Assembly: GCA_016207765.1 (NCBI GenBank)
Contig: JACQOY010000021.1
Location: forward strand, 1 to 5,585
From: Deltaproteobacteria bacterium
Lineage (GTDB): Bacteria > UBA10199 > SBBF01
Length of the DNA stretch: 5,585 nucleotides
Reading direction: 5' to 3'
Shown in pieces: positions 1-5,585 of the stretch. How positions within the stretch are numbered: position 1 is the stretch's first letter; each line of letters starts with the position of its first letter. Made by a program: the position numbers and the translations under genes. The notes under the pieces were generated by a model that was not told the origin of the DNA, ran no database searches, and saw only the letters and a program-made list of their open reading frames with translations.

Positions 1-1
1 G

Positions 2-283
2 CTTATCTGGGGGATTCCCTTTCTGGTTCAGCCGATCTCCGCCATTTTTTATCCGTTGTCGGTTCTTCCGCCGCCGGTGCAGGTTGTGTCCCGTCTTCTG
101 CCCAGCACCTACGTTTTTGAGGGAATGCGGGCGGTGATTCGCGACGGCACAATGCCGTTTCATGACATCCTCATCGCCTTTGGATTGAACCTTGTCTATT
201 TTCTGCTTGCCGGGTTGTTTTTCAAATGGATGTACGCCAAATCACGCGACAGTGGAAGATTGGGGCGTCTTGGCATGGATTGA
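2..283 (+). CDS. ABC-2 type transporter permease, C-terminal fragment
   Basis: This is the last 93 codons of a membrane permease; the 5' part lies outside the window. The open frame enters from the left edge and ends at TGA 281-283. The visible protein opens with a hydrophobic stretch rich in P and aromatic residues (LIWGIPFLVQPISAIFYPLS), followed by VLPPPVQVVSRLLPSTYVFEGMRAV. The pattern 'P-x-SAxFYPxSVLP ... LPxTYVFEGMR' is typical of the C-terminal part of ABC-2 family export permeases (NodJ/Wzm-like). A last transmembrane segment follows (about ILIAFGLNLVYFLLAGLFF), then a short basic cytoplasmic tail. The protein would form the membrane channel of an ABC exporter with an ATPase encoded upstream, outside this window. 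The substrate cannot be told from this fragment. An internal TTG at 56 is not a credible start, because conserved sequence continues upstream of it. The gene converges on the slt gene. Confidence 0.85.
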   Translation, partial: LIWGIPFLVQPISAIFYPLSVLPPPVQVVSRLLPSTYVFEGMRAVIRDGTMPFHDILIAFGLNLVYFLLAGLFFKWMYAKSRDSGRLGRLGMD

Positions 284-285
284 CG

Positions 286-420
286 TAGGGGCGACCCGTC
301 GGGCCGTGCAAACAGCCCCTCTTTACCGCATACCCCACAAGGGGGCTACTTCGTTGAAGAGCGGCCCCTCTTTACAGCGTAAGCAGTCCCTCTTTATGGG
401 ATGGGGTGGGGTCGCCCCTA
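286..420. repeat. Inverted-repeat-bounded intergenic element between convergent genes
   Basis: The gap between the permease stop and the slt stop is filled by one structured element. TAGGGGCGACCC at 286-297 is the exact reverse complement of 409-420, so the ends form perfect 12-bp inverted repeats; the right one overlaps the slt stop codon (418-420). Inside are three direct copies of a CCCTCTTTA core (316-325, 365-374 and, with T first, 387-396). There are also short hairpins: CCCG-T-CGGG (295-303), CCCC-ACAA-GGGG (333-344) and AAGAG/CTCTT (357-361 with 368-372). No coding capacity or transposase is visible. It looks like a small non-autonomous repeat (REP- or MITE-like). It could also fold at the 3' ends of both converging transcripts, but neither side has the U-run of a classic intrinsic terminator. 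Confidence 0.7.
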
Positions 421-2622
421 TTCGTATAATCCCCGGTAGATCCAATAACTGGTCATCACTTTTTTCACGTAATCCCGCGTTTCGTCGTACGGGATGAGTT
501 CCACAAACTCGTCGGGGGAGAGTTTGTCGCCCCATCTTCGCCACCGGTTGACCGCATCGGGGCCGGCGTTATAGCTGGCCAAGGCGTAGATCATTTTTCC
601 CTCAAATTCGTCCAGACGGTTTTTCAGGTAATGCATGCCGAACTCGATGTTTGTCATCGGGTCTTTCAAATCTTCCGGGCGAAAACCGGTTTTTCCCAGA
701 AGTGAGGCCACCTCTTTTCCCGTCTGCGGGATCATTTGCATCAGCCCGATCGCATAGGCCTTGGATACGACCGAAGGGCGAAAGGCCGATTCCTCGCGCA
801 TCACCGACCAGGTGAGATATTTGTCGAGGTTCAATCTTTCGGAAAAAATATCAACCCACTGAAAATAGGCCAACGGATAGGCCATGGCCCAGTAGCGGGG
901 TTCCTTGCCGCCGGAGGGCCTGATTTTCAAAAAGGCGCGCCCCATGGCGCAGATGCGCTTGTAGTTTTGCGCGGTTTCGAGCGCCGAGGTGAGATCCACA
1001 AGCGGGAGGCTCCCCTTTAATATCTCCGAACGCTCCGCCTCATCGTAGGCGTATTCCGACAGGCCGATCTGGGCCAAAGAAACGGCGACGGCCAAGGGAT
1101 CGGAAAGGGGAATGGTATTCACCCAATTGTTTTCGTTGTCACCCGGTTCACACTTCGGGAGATGCTCGATGGTCAAGGGATCGACAAGGGTGTAAGAATC
1201 AAGCCCGTTTTTTTTGAGCCTCTGCAAAGACAAAAAGGCGTAATAGTGGTTTGGTTTTTGGCGGACAATCTCCCGGTAGATGGTTTGGGCCGAATCGGTG
1301 CGGCGCATTTGCTCCAGACTGCGGGCCTTCCAATAGGCAATTTTCAAGAGTTCCCCCTTGTCGCGCTCCTTTTTTTCAAGCGCCTCGAGTTCCATCAAGG
1401 TTTGCGAATAGTTTCCCGTCAGATAAACGGCCCACAACCGGTTCCAGACCGCCTCTTTCCTTTTATAGCCCCCCTCGCGCCCCAAATATTCCGTAAAGGC
1501 TTGAGCCGCCTTGGCGTATTGCCCCGAATCAAGATAGATAAAAGCCACCTTGTAGCGCGCCGTTTTCGCGCTATTGGAGTGGGGGTAGAGTTGAATGATT
1601 TTCCGGTTGTACAAAAGGGCCTGGTCGAACTGGTCCGAACGGCCGTAGGAGGTGGCCAGTTTTTCCAGAATTTCGGCCCGGTTGTGCCCCGATTTGGGGT
1701 GATCCATAAGTTCCTGAAAAAGGGAGGCCGATTTTTTGTACTGGCGGGCCTTGAATTGGGCGAAGGCGGTTTCAAGGGAGACATCTTTTCCGGAGCGGGC
1801 GATTTTTTCATAGAGGGCAATCGCCTCGAACGGTTGTCCCGATTCACGAAGCTTTTTGGCGCGGGCAAGGAGTTCGTTTTGGGAAAGGAAGGCCTCGAGA
1901 GAGAGCCCTTCTTTTTCAAGGATATCGGTAATTTCGTCTTCAAAAGGGCTTCCGGCCCATTGGATGAGGATTTCTTTCCAAATCTTGTGGGCGGTTGTTC
2001 GCTGGGCCTTGAGGACGGCCATTTTGCCCTGAATAAATTTGATTTTTAGCTGGGTGTATTCATCTTTGGGGGTTTCTTTTTTTCGGCGGGCGAGCAGGGC
2101 TTCGGCCTCCTCCCATTTTGAAATGGACATTAGCGCATTCACGCGCTCCCAAAAGGTGTCTTCATCGATCCGCCGCCCGATTTTTTGGGGGGGAGAAAGC
2201 CATTGAACGGCATCGGCCGATCGTCCCATGGTATTCAAGGTTTTGCCGATCCAGTAGCTGATGTATGGCCTAAGGGCAAAGCCCGAGGCATGGGCCTTTT
2301 GGAGATGATCGAGGGCATCGGGGTATCGGGCTTCTTTATAGGCGATTATCCCCATCAGGAAGAAAACAGGTTGGGCGAGAGTTCCTTTTTCGATGCGGTC
2401 GTTGACGCTTTGCAGGGTGGAATGGATGATCGAGTAGTCGCCGCCGGCCAGCCCCCCAAGGATGTTGTCCGATTCGGCCTGGAAGAAAGGGGGGATGAAA
2501 TTCGGGGCTTCATAAATGCCCCCCGGCTCTGTGCGCTCTGATTGCGGACTTCCCGGGGCGGCATGGGCGTGGTGTGGGAGGAGGAGAAGGAAGGAACCGA
2601 AAACAATGAATTTATTTTTCAC
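418..2622 (-). CDS. slt: Soluble lytic murein transglycosylase with TPR-like repeats
   Basis: This 734-residue periplasmic enzyme is predicted to cleave the MurNAc-GlcNAc bond of peptidoglycan, leaving 1,6-anhydro-MurNAc ends. Residues 1-22 form a Sec signal peptide: basic start (MKNK), hydrophobic core (FIVFGSFLLLLP), cleavage near AHA-A at 21/22. There is no lipobox Cys, so it is likely soluble. A long alpha-helical part follows with TPR-like units, clearest around 85-112, 250-276, 318-348, 355-381 and 427-457. The SLT domain covers about 595-720. The catalytic Glu is E611 in MREESAF (codon at 790-792), followed by S-x-A-Y-A-I-GLMQMIPQT (GLMQ 626-629), ASYNAGP (NAGP 685-688) and ELIPYDETRDYV (708-719), all hallmarks of the Slt70/MltE-like GH23 fold. 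YA replaces the more usual GA before IGLMQ. The start is GTG at 2622, chosen because it yields the full signal peptide; a G-rich stretch lies upstream but no well-spaced Shine-Dalgarno. It begins 11 bases after the mazG stop, so co-transcription is likely. Confidence 0.93.
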   Translation of the reverse strand: MKNKFIVFGSFLLLLPHHAHAAPGSPQSERTEPGGIYEAPNFIPPFFQAESDNILGGLAGGDYSIIHSTLQSVNDRIEKGTLAQPVFFLMGIIAYKEARYPDALDHLQKAHASGFALRPYISYWIGKTLNTMGRSADAVQWLSPPQKIGRRIDEDTFWERVNALMSISKWEEAEALLARRKKETPKDEYTQLKIKFIQGKMAVLKAQRTTAHKIWKEILIQWAGSPFEDEITDILEKEGLSLEAFLSQNELLARAKKLRESGQPFEAIALYEKIARSGKDVSLETAFAQFKARQYKKSASLFQELMDHPKSGHNRAEILEKLATSYGRSDQFDQALLYNRKIIQLYPHSNSAKTARYKVAFIYLDSGQYAKAAQAFTEYLGREGGYKRKEAVWNRLWAVYLTGNYSQTLMELEALEKKERDKGELLKIAYWKARSLEQMRRTDSAQTIYREIVRQKPNHYYAFLSLQRLKKNGLDSYTLVDPLTIEHLPKCEPGDNENNWVNTIPLSDPLAVAVSLAQIGLSEYAYDEAERSEILKGSLPLVDLTSALETAQNYKRICAMGRAFLKIRPSGGKEPRYWAMAYPLAYFQWVDIFSERLNLDKYLTWSVMREESAFRPSVVSKAYAIGLMQMIPQTGKEVASLLGKTGFRPEDLKDPMTNIEFGMHYLKNRLDEFEGKMIYALASYNAGPDAVNRWRRWGDKLSPDEFVELIPYDETRDYVKKVMTSYWIYRGLYE

Positions 2623-2633
2623 GTTGCAATAGC

Positions 2634-3503
2634 TTACCCCCTCCCCCTTGAGGGGGGAGGGTTAGGGAGAGGGTGCACTCGATCGTCACCCGCCCCCTTA
2701 CCCCCTCCCCTCAAGGGAGGGGGGATTTTTGTTTTTTTCTTCGCCTCGTTCCAGAGCCGGTCCCATTCCGCCGCGGACAATTTTTCCATCTTTTTCTTTT
2801 TCTTTCGGATCTTTTTTTCCATTTCCCAAAAACGTCCGCGGAAACGGCGGTTGGCTTTTTGCAGGGCCTCTTCCGGCTGGATTTTCAAAAAACGGCACAG
2901 GTTGGCCAGGGCGAAGAAAAGATCGCCTACTTCATGTTCCAATTCGTTTTGTTTTTTTCTTTTGAGGGCCTCTTTCAGCTCGCCGATTTCTTCGTCGATT
3001 TTCAGCAGGACCTCGCCGGTTTTTTTCCAATCAAAGCCGACCTTGGAGGCCTTTTTGGTCAGTTTGAAGGCCTGGAACAGCGCGGGGAGCGATTTTGGCG
3101 CCGAATCGAGGTACGATTCCCCCTTGTGTTTCTTGTTCTCGCCGGCCTTGATTTTGTCCCAGTTTGTCACCACCTGATCGGCGCCGGATACCTTCGTGTT
3201 TCCAAAAACATGCGGGTGACGCCGGACGAGTTTGGCCGAAATCTCGTTGATCACGTCATGGATATCGAATGTTTTTTCGTCGCTGGCGATTTGGGCGTGG
3301 AACAGCACATGCAAAAGGAGATCCCCCAGTTCTTCGCAGAGGTGCGGGTTGTTTTCGTTTTCAATGGCATCGAGCACTTCGTGGCATTCCTCGATCAACT
3401 GCGGGGCGATCGACTTGTGCGTCTGTTCGTGGTCCCACGGGCATCCGCCTGGGCCGCGAAGGATGGCCATGATTTCGACAAGTTGATCAAAAGGAGTGGG
3501 CAT
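2634..3503 (-). CDS. mazG: Nucleoside triphosphate pyrophosphohydrolase MazG
   Basis: This 289-residue enzyme belongs to the all-alpha NTP-PPase family. It hydrolyses (d)NTPs to NMP and PPi and is linked to nucleotide-pool cleaning and ppGpp control. Both MazG domains are present. The first runs from about residue 5 to 115, with the family start ILRGPGGCPWDHEQTH and Mg-binding residues E38, E39, E42, E58, D61 (EExxE...ELGD). The second runs from about 140 to 232, with E171, E172, E175, E191, D194 (DEEIGE...HEVGD). All metal ligands are intact, so it should be active. The start is ATG 3503 (MPTPFDQL), which fits the family; the frame stays open further upstream only because it runs through tRNA-Thr. 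No Shine-Dalgarno is visible, the bases before the ATG being pyrimidine-rich. The family-like C-terminus (AAEWDRLWNEAKKK) ends near residue 257. The remaining ~29 residues (PPPLRGGG...NPPPSRGRG) are translated palindromic repeat DNA, making the protein longer than E. coli MazG (263 residues). Confidence 0.92.
   Translation of the reverse strand: MPTPFDQLVEIMAILRGPGGCPWDHEQTHKSIAPQLIEECHEVLDAIENENNPHLCEELGDLLLHVLFHAQIASDEKTFDIHDVINEISAKLVRRHPHVFGNTKVSGADQVVTNWDKIKAGENKKHKGESYLDSAPKSLPALFQAFKLTKKASKVGFDWKKTGEVLLKIDEEIGELKEALKRKKQNELEHEVGDLFFALANLCRFLKIQPEEALQKANRRFRGRFWEMEKKIRKKKKKMEKLSAAEWDRLWNEAKKKTKIPPPLRGGGKGAGDDRVHPLPNPPPSRGRG
2637..2724. repeat. Paired palindromic G/C-rich repeat inserted at the mazG 3' end
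   Basis: Two copies of the same unit lie in opposite orientation. The left arm, 2637-2675, reads CCCCCTCCCCCTTGAGGGG followed by a G-rich tail ending GGGTG. The right arm, 2687-2724, is on the minus strand a near copy, CCCCCCTCCCTTGAGGGGAG and onward, also ending GGGTG. They are separated by an 11-base spacer containing the palindrome CGATCG. Each arm is itself a hairpin around TTGA/TCAA, so the RNA could fold either as two small hairpins or as one long stem. The unit is read in frame by mazG as PPPLRGGG...PLPNPPPSRGRG, and its left end contributes the G-rich sequence just upstream of the mazG stop and slt start. No T-run follows, so it is not a standard terminator. Confidence 0.8.
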
Positions 3504-3515
3504 GGAGAAGAGATG

Positions 3516-3588
3516 AGCCACCCGTCGGAATCGAACCGACGACCTACTCATTACGAATGAGTTGCTCTACCAACTGAGCTAGGGTGGC
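3516..3588 (-). tRNA. tRNA-Thr (anticodon CGU)
   Basis: The complete 73-nt cloverleaf reads on the minus strand. The acceptor stem GCCACCC pairs with GGGTGGC. The D arm is GCTC-AGTTGGTA-GAGC and the anticodon stem ACTCA/TGAGT holds the loop TTCGTAA. The variable loop is AGGTC, and the T arm is GTCGG-TTCGATT-CCGAC. The anticodon CGT sits at 3555-3553 and decodes ACG, giving threonine. The discriminator is U, and the next bases (CAT) show that CCA is not encoded and must be added after processing. The 3' end lies only 12 bases before the mazG ATG in the same direction, so the tRNA is probably processed from, or terminates within, a transcript that continues into mazG. No clear promoter is seen in the short spacer upstream. 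Confidence 0.96.
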
Positions 3589-3685
3589 GATTTAAGTTAC
3601 TTCATTGTTTATGCAATCTCCGCCCCCAACCTCACTCGGACCGGTGGCGTTCGGTTGGGTCCCCCCAACTGAGCTAGGGTGGCGA
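3589..3685. other. Spacer between gltD and tRNA-Thr
   Basis: This 97-base gap holds the tRNA fragment at its gltD end. It also holds an inverted repeat, CCCAACC (3625-3631) with GGTTGGG (3653-3659), around a 21-base loop that contains the palindrome ACCGGT. This could be a hairpin at the end of the gltD message, but there is no T-run after it on the minus strand. The 35 or so bases next to the tRNA are A/T-rich, yet I see no well-spaced -35/-10 pair. No coding sequence was recognised. Confidence 0.5.
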
Positions 3686-3687
3686 TT
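3665..3687 (-). pseudogene. Orphan 5' fragment of the tRNA-Thr gene
   Basis: These 23 bases are identical to 3570-3592, that is, tRNA-Thr positions 1-19 (acceptor 5' strand, D-stem 5' strand and part of the D loop) plus the four bases before the tRNA. The copy lies 95 bases upstream of the real one in the direction of transcription and overlaps two bases of the gltD stop codon. After the D-loop GG the sequence diverges completely, and no anticodon arm, T arm or 3' acceptor strand follows, so this cannot be a working tRNA. It may be the scar of a tandem tRNA copy, or of recombination at the tRNA. Confidence 0.75.
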
Positions 3688-5119
3688 ATGGCAACTCGGT
3701 TTCCCCCATTAAAAACTGGTCAATTCCGCGGGCGCATTTCCGTCCTTCGGCAATCGCCCAGACAATGAGCGAGGCGCCCCGTTTGGCGTCGCCGGCGGCA
3801 AAAACGCCGGGGACTGAAGTCATATAATCGGCGTTTACCTCCACATTGCCGCGGGGATCGGGCTTTAGTGTCAGTTCGGTTATGGGGCCTTTCTTTTCGG
3901 GGCCGGTGAATCCCATCGCCAAAAGCAGAAGATCAACTTCGAGTTCAAACTCACTGCCGGGAATTTCACCCGGTTTGGGAGGGTTCCCGTCGGCAGAGGG
4001 AAGCCATTCCAGCCGGACCGCGTGCAGTTTTTTGAGGACCCCGTTTTCACCGGAGAGTTTTTTGGTCATGACTGAATAGTCGCGCTCGCCCCCTTCGTTG
4101 TGCGCCGAAGAGGTCCGTAAAACCACCGGCCACTGAGGCCACGGATTGGTCGGGGCGCGCTGGTCGGGCGGTCGGGGGAGAAGTTCCAACTGCCAAATGT
4201 GAGCCGCTCCCTGACGGTGCGCCGTTCCCAGACAGTCGGCCCCCGTGTCTCCGCCCCCCAAAATGATGACTTTTTTCCCCTTGGCTGTGATCTGGTCGGC
4301 TATTTTGTCCCCCGCGTTCACCCGGTTTTGTTGGGTGAGATATTCCATTGCCAGATGAACCCCTTTAAGATCCCGCCCCGGCACGGCCAGATCGCGCGCC
4401 TGTGTCGCCCCGGCGCAGAGGGCAACCGCGTCAAAGTCCTTGCGGACGGCGTTTACTGAAATGGCGACACCGATGTTGCTTGATGGCTTGAAGACAACTC
4501 CCTCGGCTTCCATCTGTTTTATCCGCCGGTCGATCCGCTCTTTTTGCATTTTGAAGTCGGGGATTCCGTAACGGAGGAGGCCGCCGATCCGGTCATCGCG
4601 TTCGAACACCGTCACTTTATGCCCCACGCGGGCCAATTGTTGCGCGCAGGCCAAGCCCGCCGGGCCGGATCCAACCACTGCCACCCTTTTTCCGGTCAAT
4701 TTTCGGGGGGGTTGAGGAACAATCCATCCCTCTTTGAAGGCATGATCGATGATATGAAACTCAATGTATTTGATGGTGACCGGTTTTTCGTTGATCCCCA
4801 GAACACAAGCCCCTTCGCAGGGGGCGGGGCAGAGAAGGCCGGTGAATTCCGGAAAATTGTTGGTGGCATGAAGACGCTCAATCGCTTCGCGCCAGCGGTC
4901 TCTGTAAACCAGATCGTTCCATTCCGGAATATAGTTGCCGAGCGGACACCCCTGATTGCAAAAGGGGATGCCGCAATCCATGCATCGGGCCCCCTGCAGA
5001 CGGAGTTTTTCCGCGGGAAATTCACGGTAGATTTCCTTGTAGTCGTGAATCCGCTCGGGAATCGGCCGCTCGGGCCAACTCTCGCGGGGATATTCCATGA
5101 AGCCTGTTATCTTACCCAT
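3686..5119 (-). CDS. gltD: Glutamate synthase (NADPH) small subunit
   Basis: This 477-residue beta subunit of glutamate synthase oxidises NADPH and passes electrons through FAD and Fe-S clusters to the large subunit GltB, which makes glutamate from glutamine and 2-oxoglutarate. The N-terminal domain carries the cluster-binding cysteines C46, C49, C54, C58 ([13 protein letters not shown]) and C97, C101, C105 (CPAPCEGAC). The FAD Rossmann motif is [14 protein letters not shown] (glycines 150, 152, 155). The NAD(P)H motif is [13 protein letters not shown] (288-293), and the C-terminal FAD motif is [26 protein letters not shown] from residue 438. Length matches the family. The start ATG 5119 gives the usual MGKxTGF(M/L)EY N-terminus; no strong Shine-Dalgarno precedes it. 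gltB is not adjacent: the upstream neighbour is a divergent hsdM and gltD has its own promoter candidate, so GltB must be encoded elsewhere. A GltD-like oxidoreductase with another partner is possible but less likely. Confidence 0.93.
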   Translation of the reverse strand: MGKITGFMEYPRESWPERPIPERIHDYKEIYREFPAEKLRLQGARCMDCGIPFCNQGCPLGNYIPEWNDLVYRDRWREAIERLHATNNFPEFTGLLCPAPCEGACVLGINEKPVTIKYIEFHIIDHAFKEGWIVPQPPRKLTGKRVAVVGSGPAGLACAQQLARVGHKVTVFERDDRIGGLLRYGIPDFKMQKERIDRRIKQMEAEGVVFKPSSNIGVAISVNAVRKDFDAVALCAGATQARDLAVPGRDLKGVHLAMEYLTQQNRVNAGDKIADQITAKGKKVIILGGGDTGADCLGTAHRQGAAHIWQLELLPRPPDQRAPTNPWPQWPVVLRTSSAHNEGGERDYSVMTKKLSGENGVLKKLHAVRLEWLPSADGNPPKPGEIPGSEFELEVDLLLLAMGFTGPEKKGPITELTLKPDPRGNVEVNADYMTSVPGVFAAGDAKRGASLIVWAIAEGRKCARGIDQFLMGETELP

Positions 5120-5130
5120 AGATACGGTAA

Positions 5131-5155
5131 AAGCCTTATCTAATTAAGATGGCTT
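5131..5155 (-). promoter_or_regulatory. Dyad in the gltD leader
   Basis: AAGCC (5131-5135) pairs with GGCTT (5151-5155) and ATCT (5138-5141) pairs with AGAT (5147-5150). The loop is AATTA, with a two-base bulge on one side. The dyad lies between the predicted -10 element and the gltD ATG, ending 11 bases before the start codon. It could be a repressor or activator operator, or a hairpin in the 5' untranslated leader. The assignment rests on symmetry and position only. Confidence 0.4.
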
Positions 5156-5163
5156 AAGTAAAG

Positions 5164-5192
5164 TATAAAGATATTTGTTGATGATTGGTCAA
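5164..5192 (-). promoter_or_regulatory. Predicted sigma-70-type promoter for gltD
   Basis: On the minus strand TTGACC (5192-5187) is followed 17 bases later by TTTATA (5169-5164). This is a near-consensus -35/-10 pair with ideal spacing; an overlapping TATACT at 5167-5162 would give a 19-base spacer. Transcription would start near 5157, leaving a leader of roughly 38 bases before the gltD ATG. The region between the boxes is A/T-rich, in contrast with the coding DNA. Confidence 0.6.
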
Positions 5193-5200
5193 GGGTCGGG

Positions 5201-5215
5201 CTTGAGCCGCTCAAG
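5201..5215. repeat. Short perfect palindrome upstream of the gltD promoter
   Basis: CTTGAG-CCG-CTCAAG is a perfect 6-bp inverted repeat with a 3-base centre, just upstream of the gltD -35 box. A second CAAG at 5190-5193, overlapping the -35 box, could pair with CTTG at 5201-5204 instead. This fits a regulator-binding site for gltD or for the divergent hsdM, but no known operator consensus was recognised. Confidence 0.35.
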
Positions 5216-5310
5216 GGGGCCCAATCGGCGCCACCCGCCCTATTTTAGGAGAGCCCCCTGTCCACTGACTTGCCCGCTGTAACTCGTAGAGCCTCATTCT
5301 AATGGCTGGC
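5216..5310. other. Unassigned part of the gltD-hsdM divergent region
   Basis: The G/C-rich stretch between the gltD promoter area and the A/T-rich hsdM leader shows no convincing open frame and no RNA gene. Stop codons interrupt the minus-strand frame I checked by hand. The only structure seen is a weak G/C hairpin possibility (GGGGGC at 5215-5220 with GCCCCC at 5253-5258). It may be a remnant of earlier DNA, but nothing identifies it. Confidence 0.3.
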
Positions 5311-5318
5311 TTTTTATA

Positions 5319-5350
5319 TTGAATTTCGCTAAGAATTTATCCCTTATACT
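5319..5350 (+). promoter_or_regulatory. Possible hsdM promoter
   Basis: The DNA from about 5310 to 5380 is strongly A/T-rich. TATACT (5345-5350) is a good -10 match. The best upstream -35 match is TTGAAT (5319-5324), with a spacer of 20 bases, longer than usual. The leader would then be about 35 bases. The only ribosome-binding candidate is AGGG at 5384-5387, just three bases before the ATG. This is a weak call. Confidence 0.3.
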
Positions 5351-5390
5351 TATATTTAAGCACTTAGTAACCTAAAAAACACTAGGGCAT

Positions 5391-5585
5391 ATGGCTCGCG
5401 AAAAACAAAAAAAAGAAACAACAACATCGAACGGCGCTACTTTGGGTTTTGAGCAAAAGCTCTGGCTCGCCGCCGACAAGCTTCGCAACAACATGGACGC
5501 GGCGGAATACAAACACGTCGTCCTCGGCCTGATCTTCCTCAAATACATCTCCGACGCCTTCGAGGAAATGCGCGCGAAGCTTATA
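5391..5585 (+). CDS. hsdM: Type I restriction-modification DNA methyltransferase subunit, N-terminal part
   Basis: An open frame begins at ATG 5391 and runs without a stop for 65 codons to the right edge, so only the N-terminus is seen. It starts with a basic, low-complexity leader ([16 protein letters not shown]). Then comes a sequence typical of the helical HsdM N-terminal domain: [43 protein letters not shown]. The motif order '[30 protein letters not shown]' is characteristic of type I M subunits. With HsdS this subunit methylates adenine in a bipartite target, and with HsdR it forms the restriction complex. The N6-adenine methyltransferase motifs would lie further downstream, outside the window, as would hsdS and hsdR, so completeness of the system cannot be judged. 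It diverges from gltD across a 271-base gap and marks the start of an accessory locus. Confidence 0.9.
   Translation, partial: MAREKQKKETTTSNGATLGFEQKLWLAADKLRNNMDAAEYKHVVLGLIFLKYISDAFEEMRAKLI

Noticed and set aside
286..420. CRISPR-like array based on the three CCCTCTTTA copies
   Set aside because: The repeated core is only about 10 bases, spacing is irregular (49 and 22 bases), and there is no constant long repeat or cas gene.
1162..2049. Long plus-strand open frame of 295 codons inside slt
   Set aside because: It is antisense to a well-supported slt gene. Its product shows no recognisable domain and the frame is open because of the codon bias of slt.
3504..3551. Upstream extension of the mazG frame by 16 codons (start at 3551)
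   Set aside because: The extension lies inside the tRNA-Thr gene and encodes no family-like sequence; the ATG at 3503 gives the normal MazG N-terminus.
2673..3560. Plus-strand open frame of 295 codons across mazG and into the tRNA
   Set aside because: It is antisense to mazG, runs into the tRNA, and its product is a phenylalanine-rich shadow with no family signature.
3625..3659. Intrinsic terminator for gltD from the CCCAACC/GGTTGGG inverted repeat
   Set aside because: The loop is long (21 bases) and no T-run follows on the minus strand, so it does not meet the usual pattern; it is kept only as a possible hairpin.
4544..5143. Plus-strand open frame of 199 codons antisense to gltD
   Set aside because: It lies opposite a complete gltD with all its motifs; no domain, ribosome-binding site or other sign of coding was seen.

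Overview
The window comes from a moderately GC-rich, Gram-negative-type bacterium. The evidence is a periplasmic lytic transglycosylase with a Sec signal peptide, a long two-domain MazG, an NADPH-GOGAT-type GltD, and G/C-rich palindromic intergenic repeats of the kind seen in many proteobacterial chromosomes. A deltaproteobacterium in the broad sense is a plausible source, but this is an inference from overall protein character; nothing here fixes the taxon.

Layout, left to right. (1) The 3' end of an ABC-2 type transporter permease on the plus strand (2-283). (2) A 134-base convergent gap that is almost entirely one repeat element bounded by perfect 12-bp inverted repeats (286-297 and 409-420). 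(3) On the minus strand, read right to left: gltD (5119 to 3686), a 97-base spacer with a 5' fragment of a tRNA gene, tRNA-Thr(CGU) (3588-3516), mazG (start 3503) and an slt-type lytic transglycosylase (GTG start 2622, stop 418). (4) A 271-base divergent region with a good promoter candidate for gltD. (5) The first 65 codons of a type I restriction-modification methyltransferase subunit (hsdM) on the plus strand, running off the right edge at 5585.

How the genes relate. tRNA-Thr, mazG and slt are packed closely (12 bases from tRNA to mazG, 11 bases from mazG to slt) and probably share a transcript. Their functions are unrelated: tRNA supply, NTP house-cleaning and peptidoglycan turnover. gltD supplies the NADPH-oxidising subunit of glutamate synthase, but gltB is not next to it in this window. 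The hsdM start marks the beginning of a probable restriction-modification locus, the one clearly accessory part of the window.

Most of the window is ordinary core-genome content. The points worth a second look are the palindromic repeat that has become the last ~29 codons of mazG and also forms the mazG-slt junction, the 23-bp tRNA 5' fragment abutting the gltD stop, the apparently Shine-Dalgarno-less mazG start just after the tRNA, the inverted-repeat element between the convergent genes, and the dyad in the gltD leader. I did not find a convincing new multi-gene system in these 5.6 kb.
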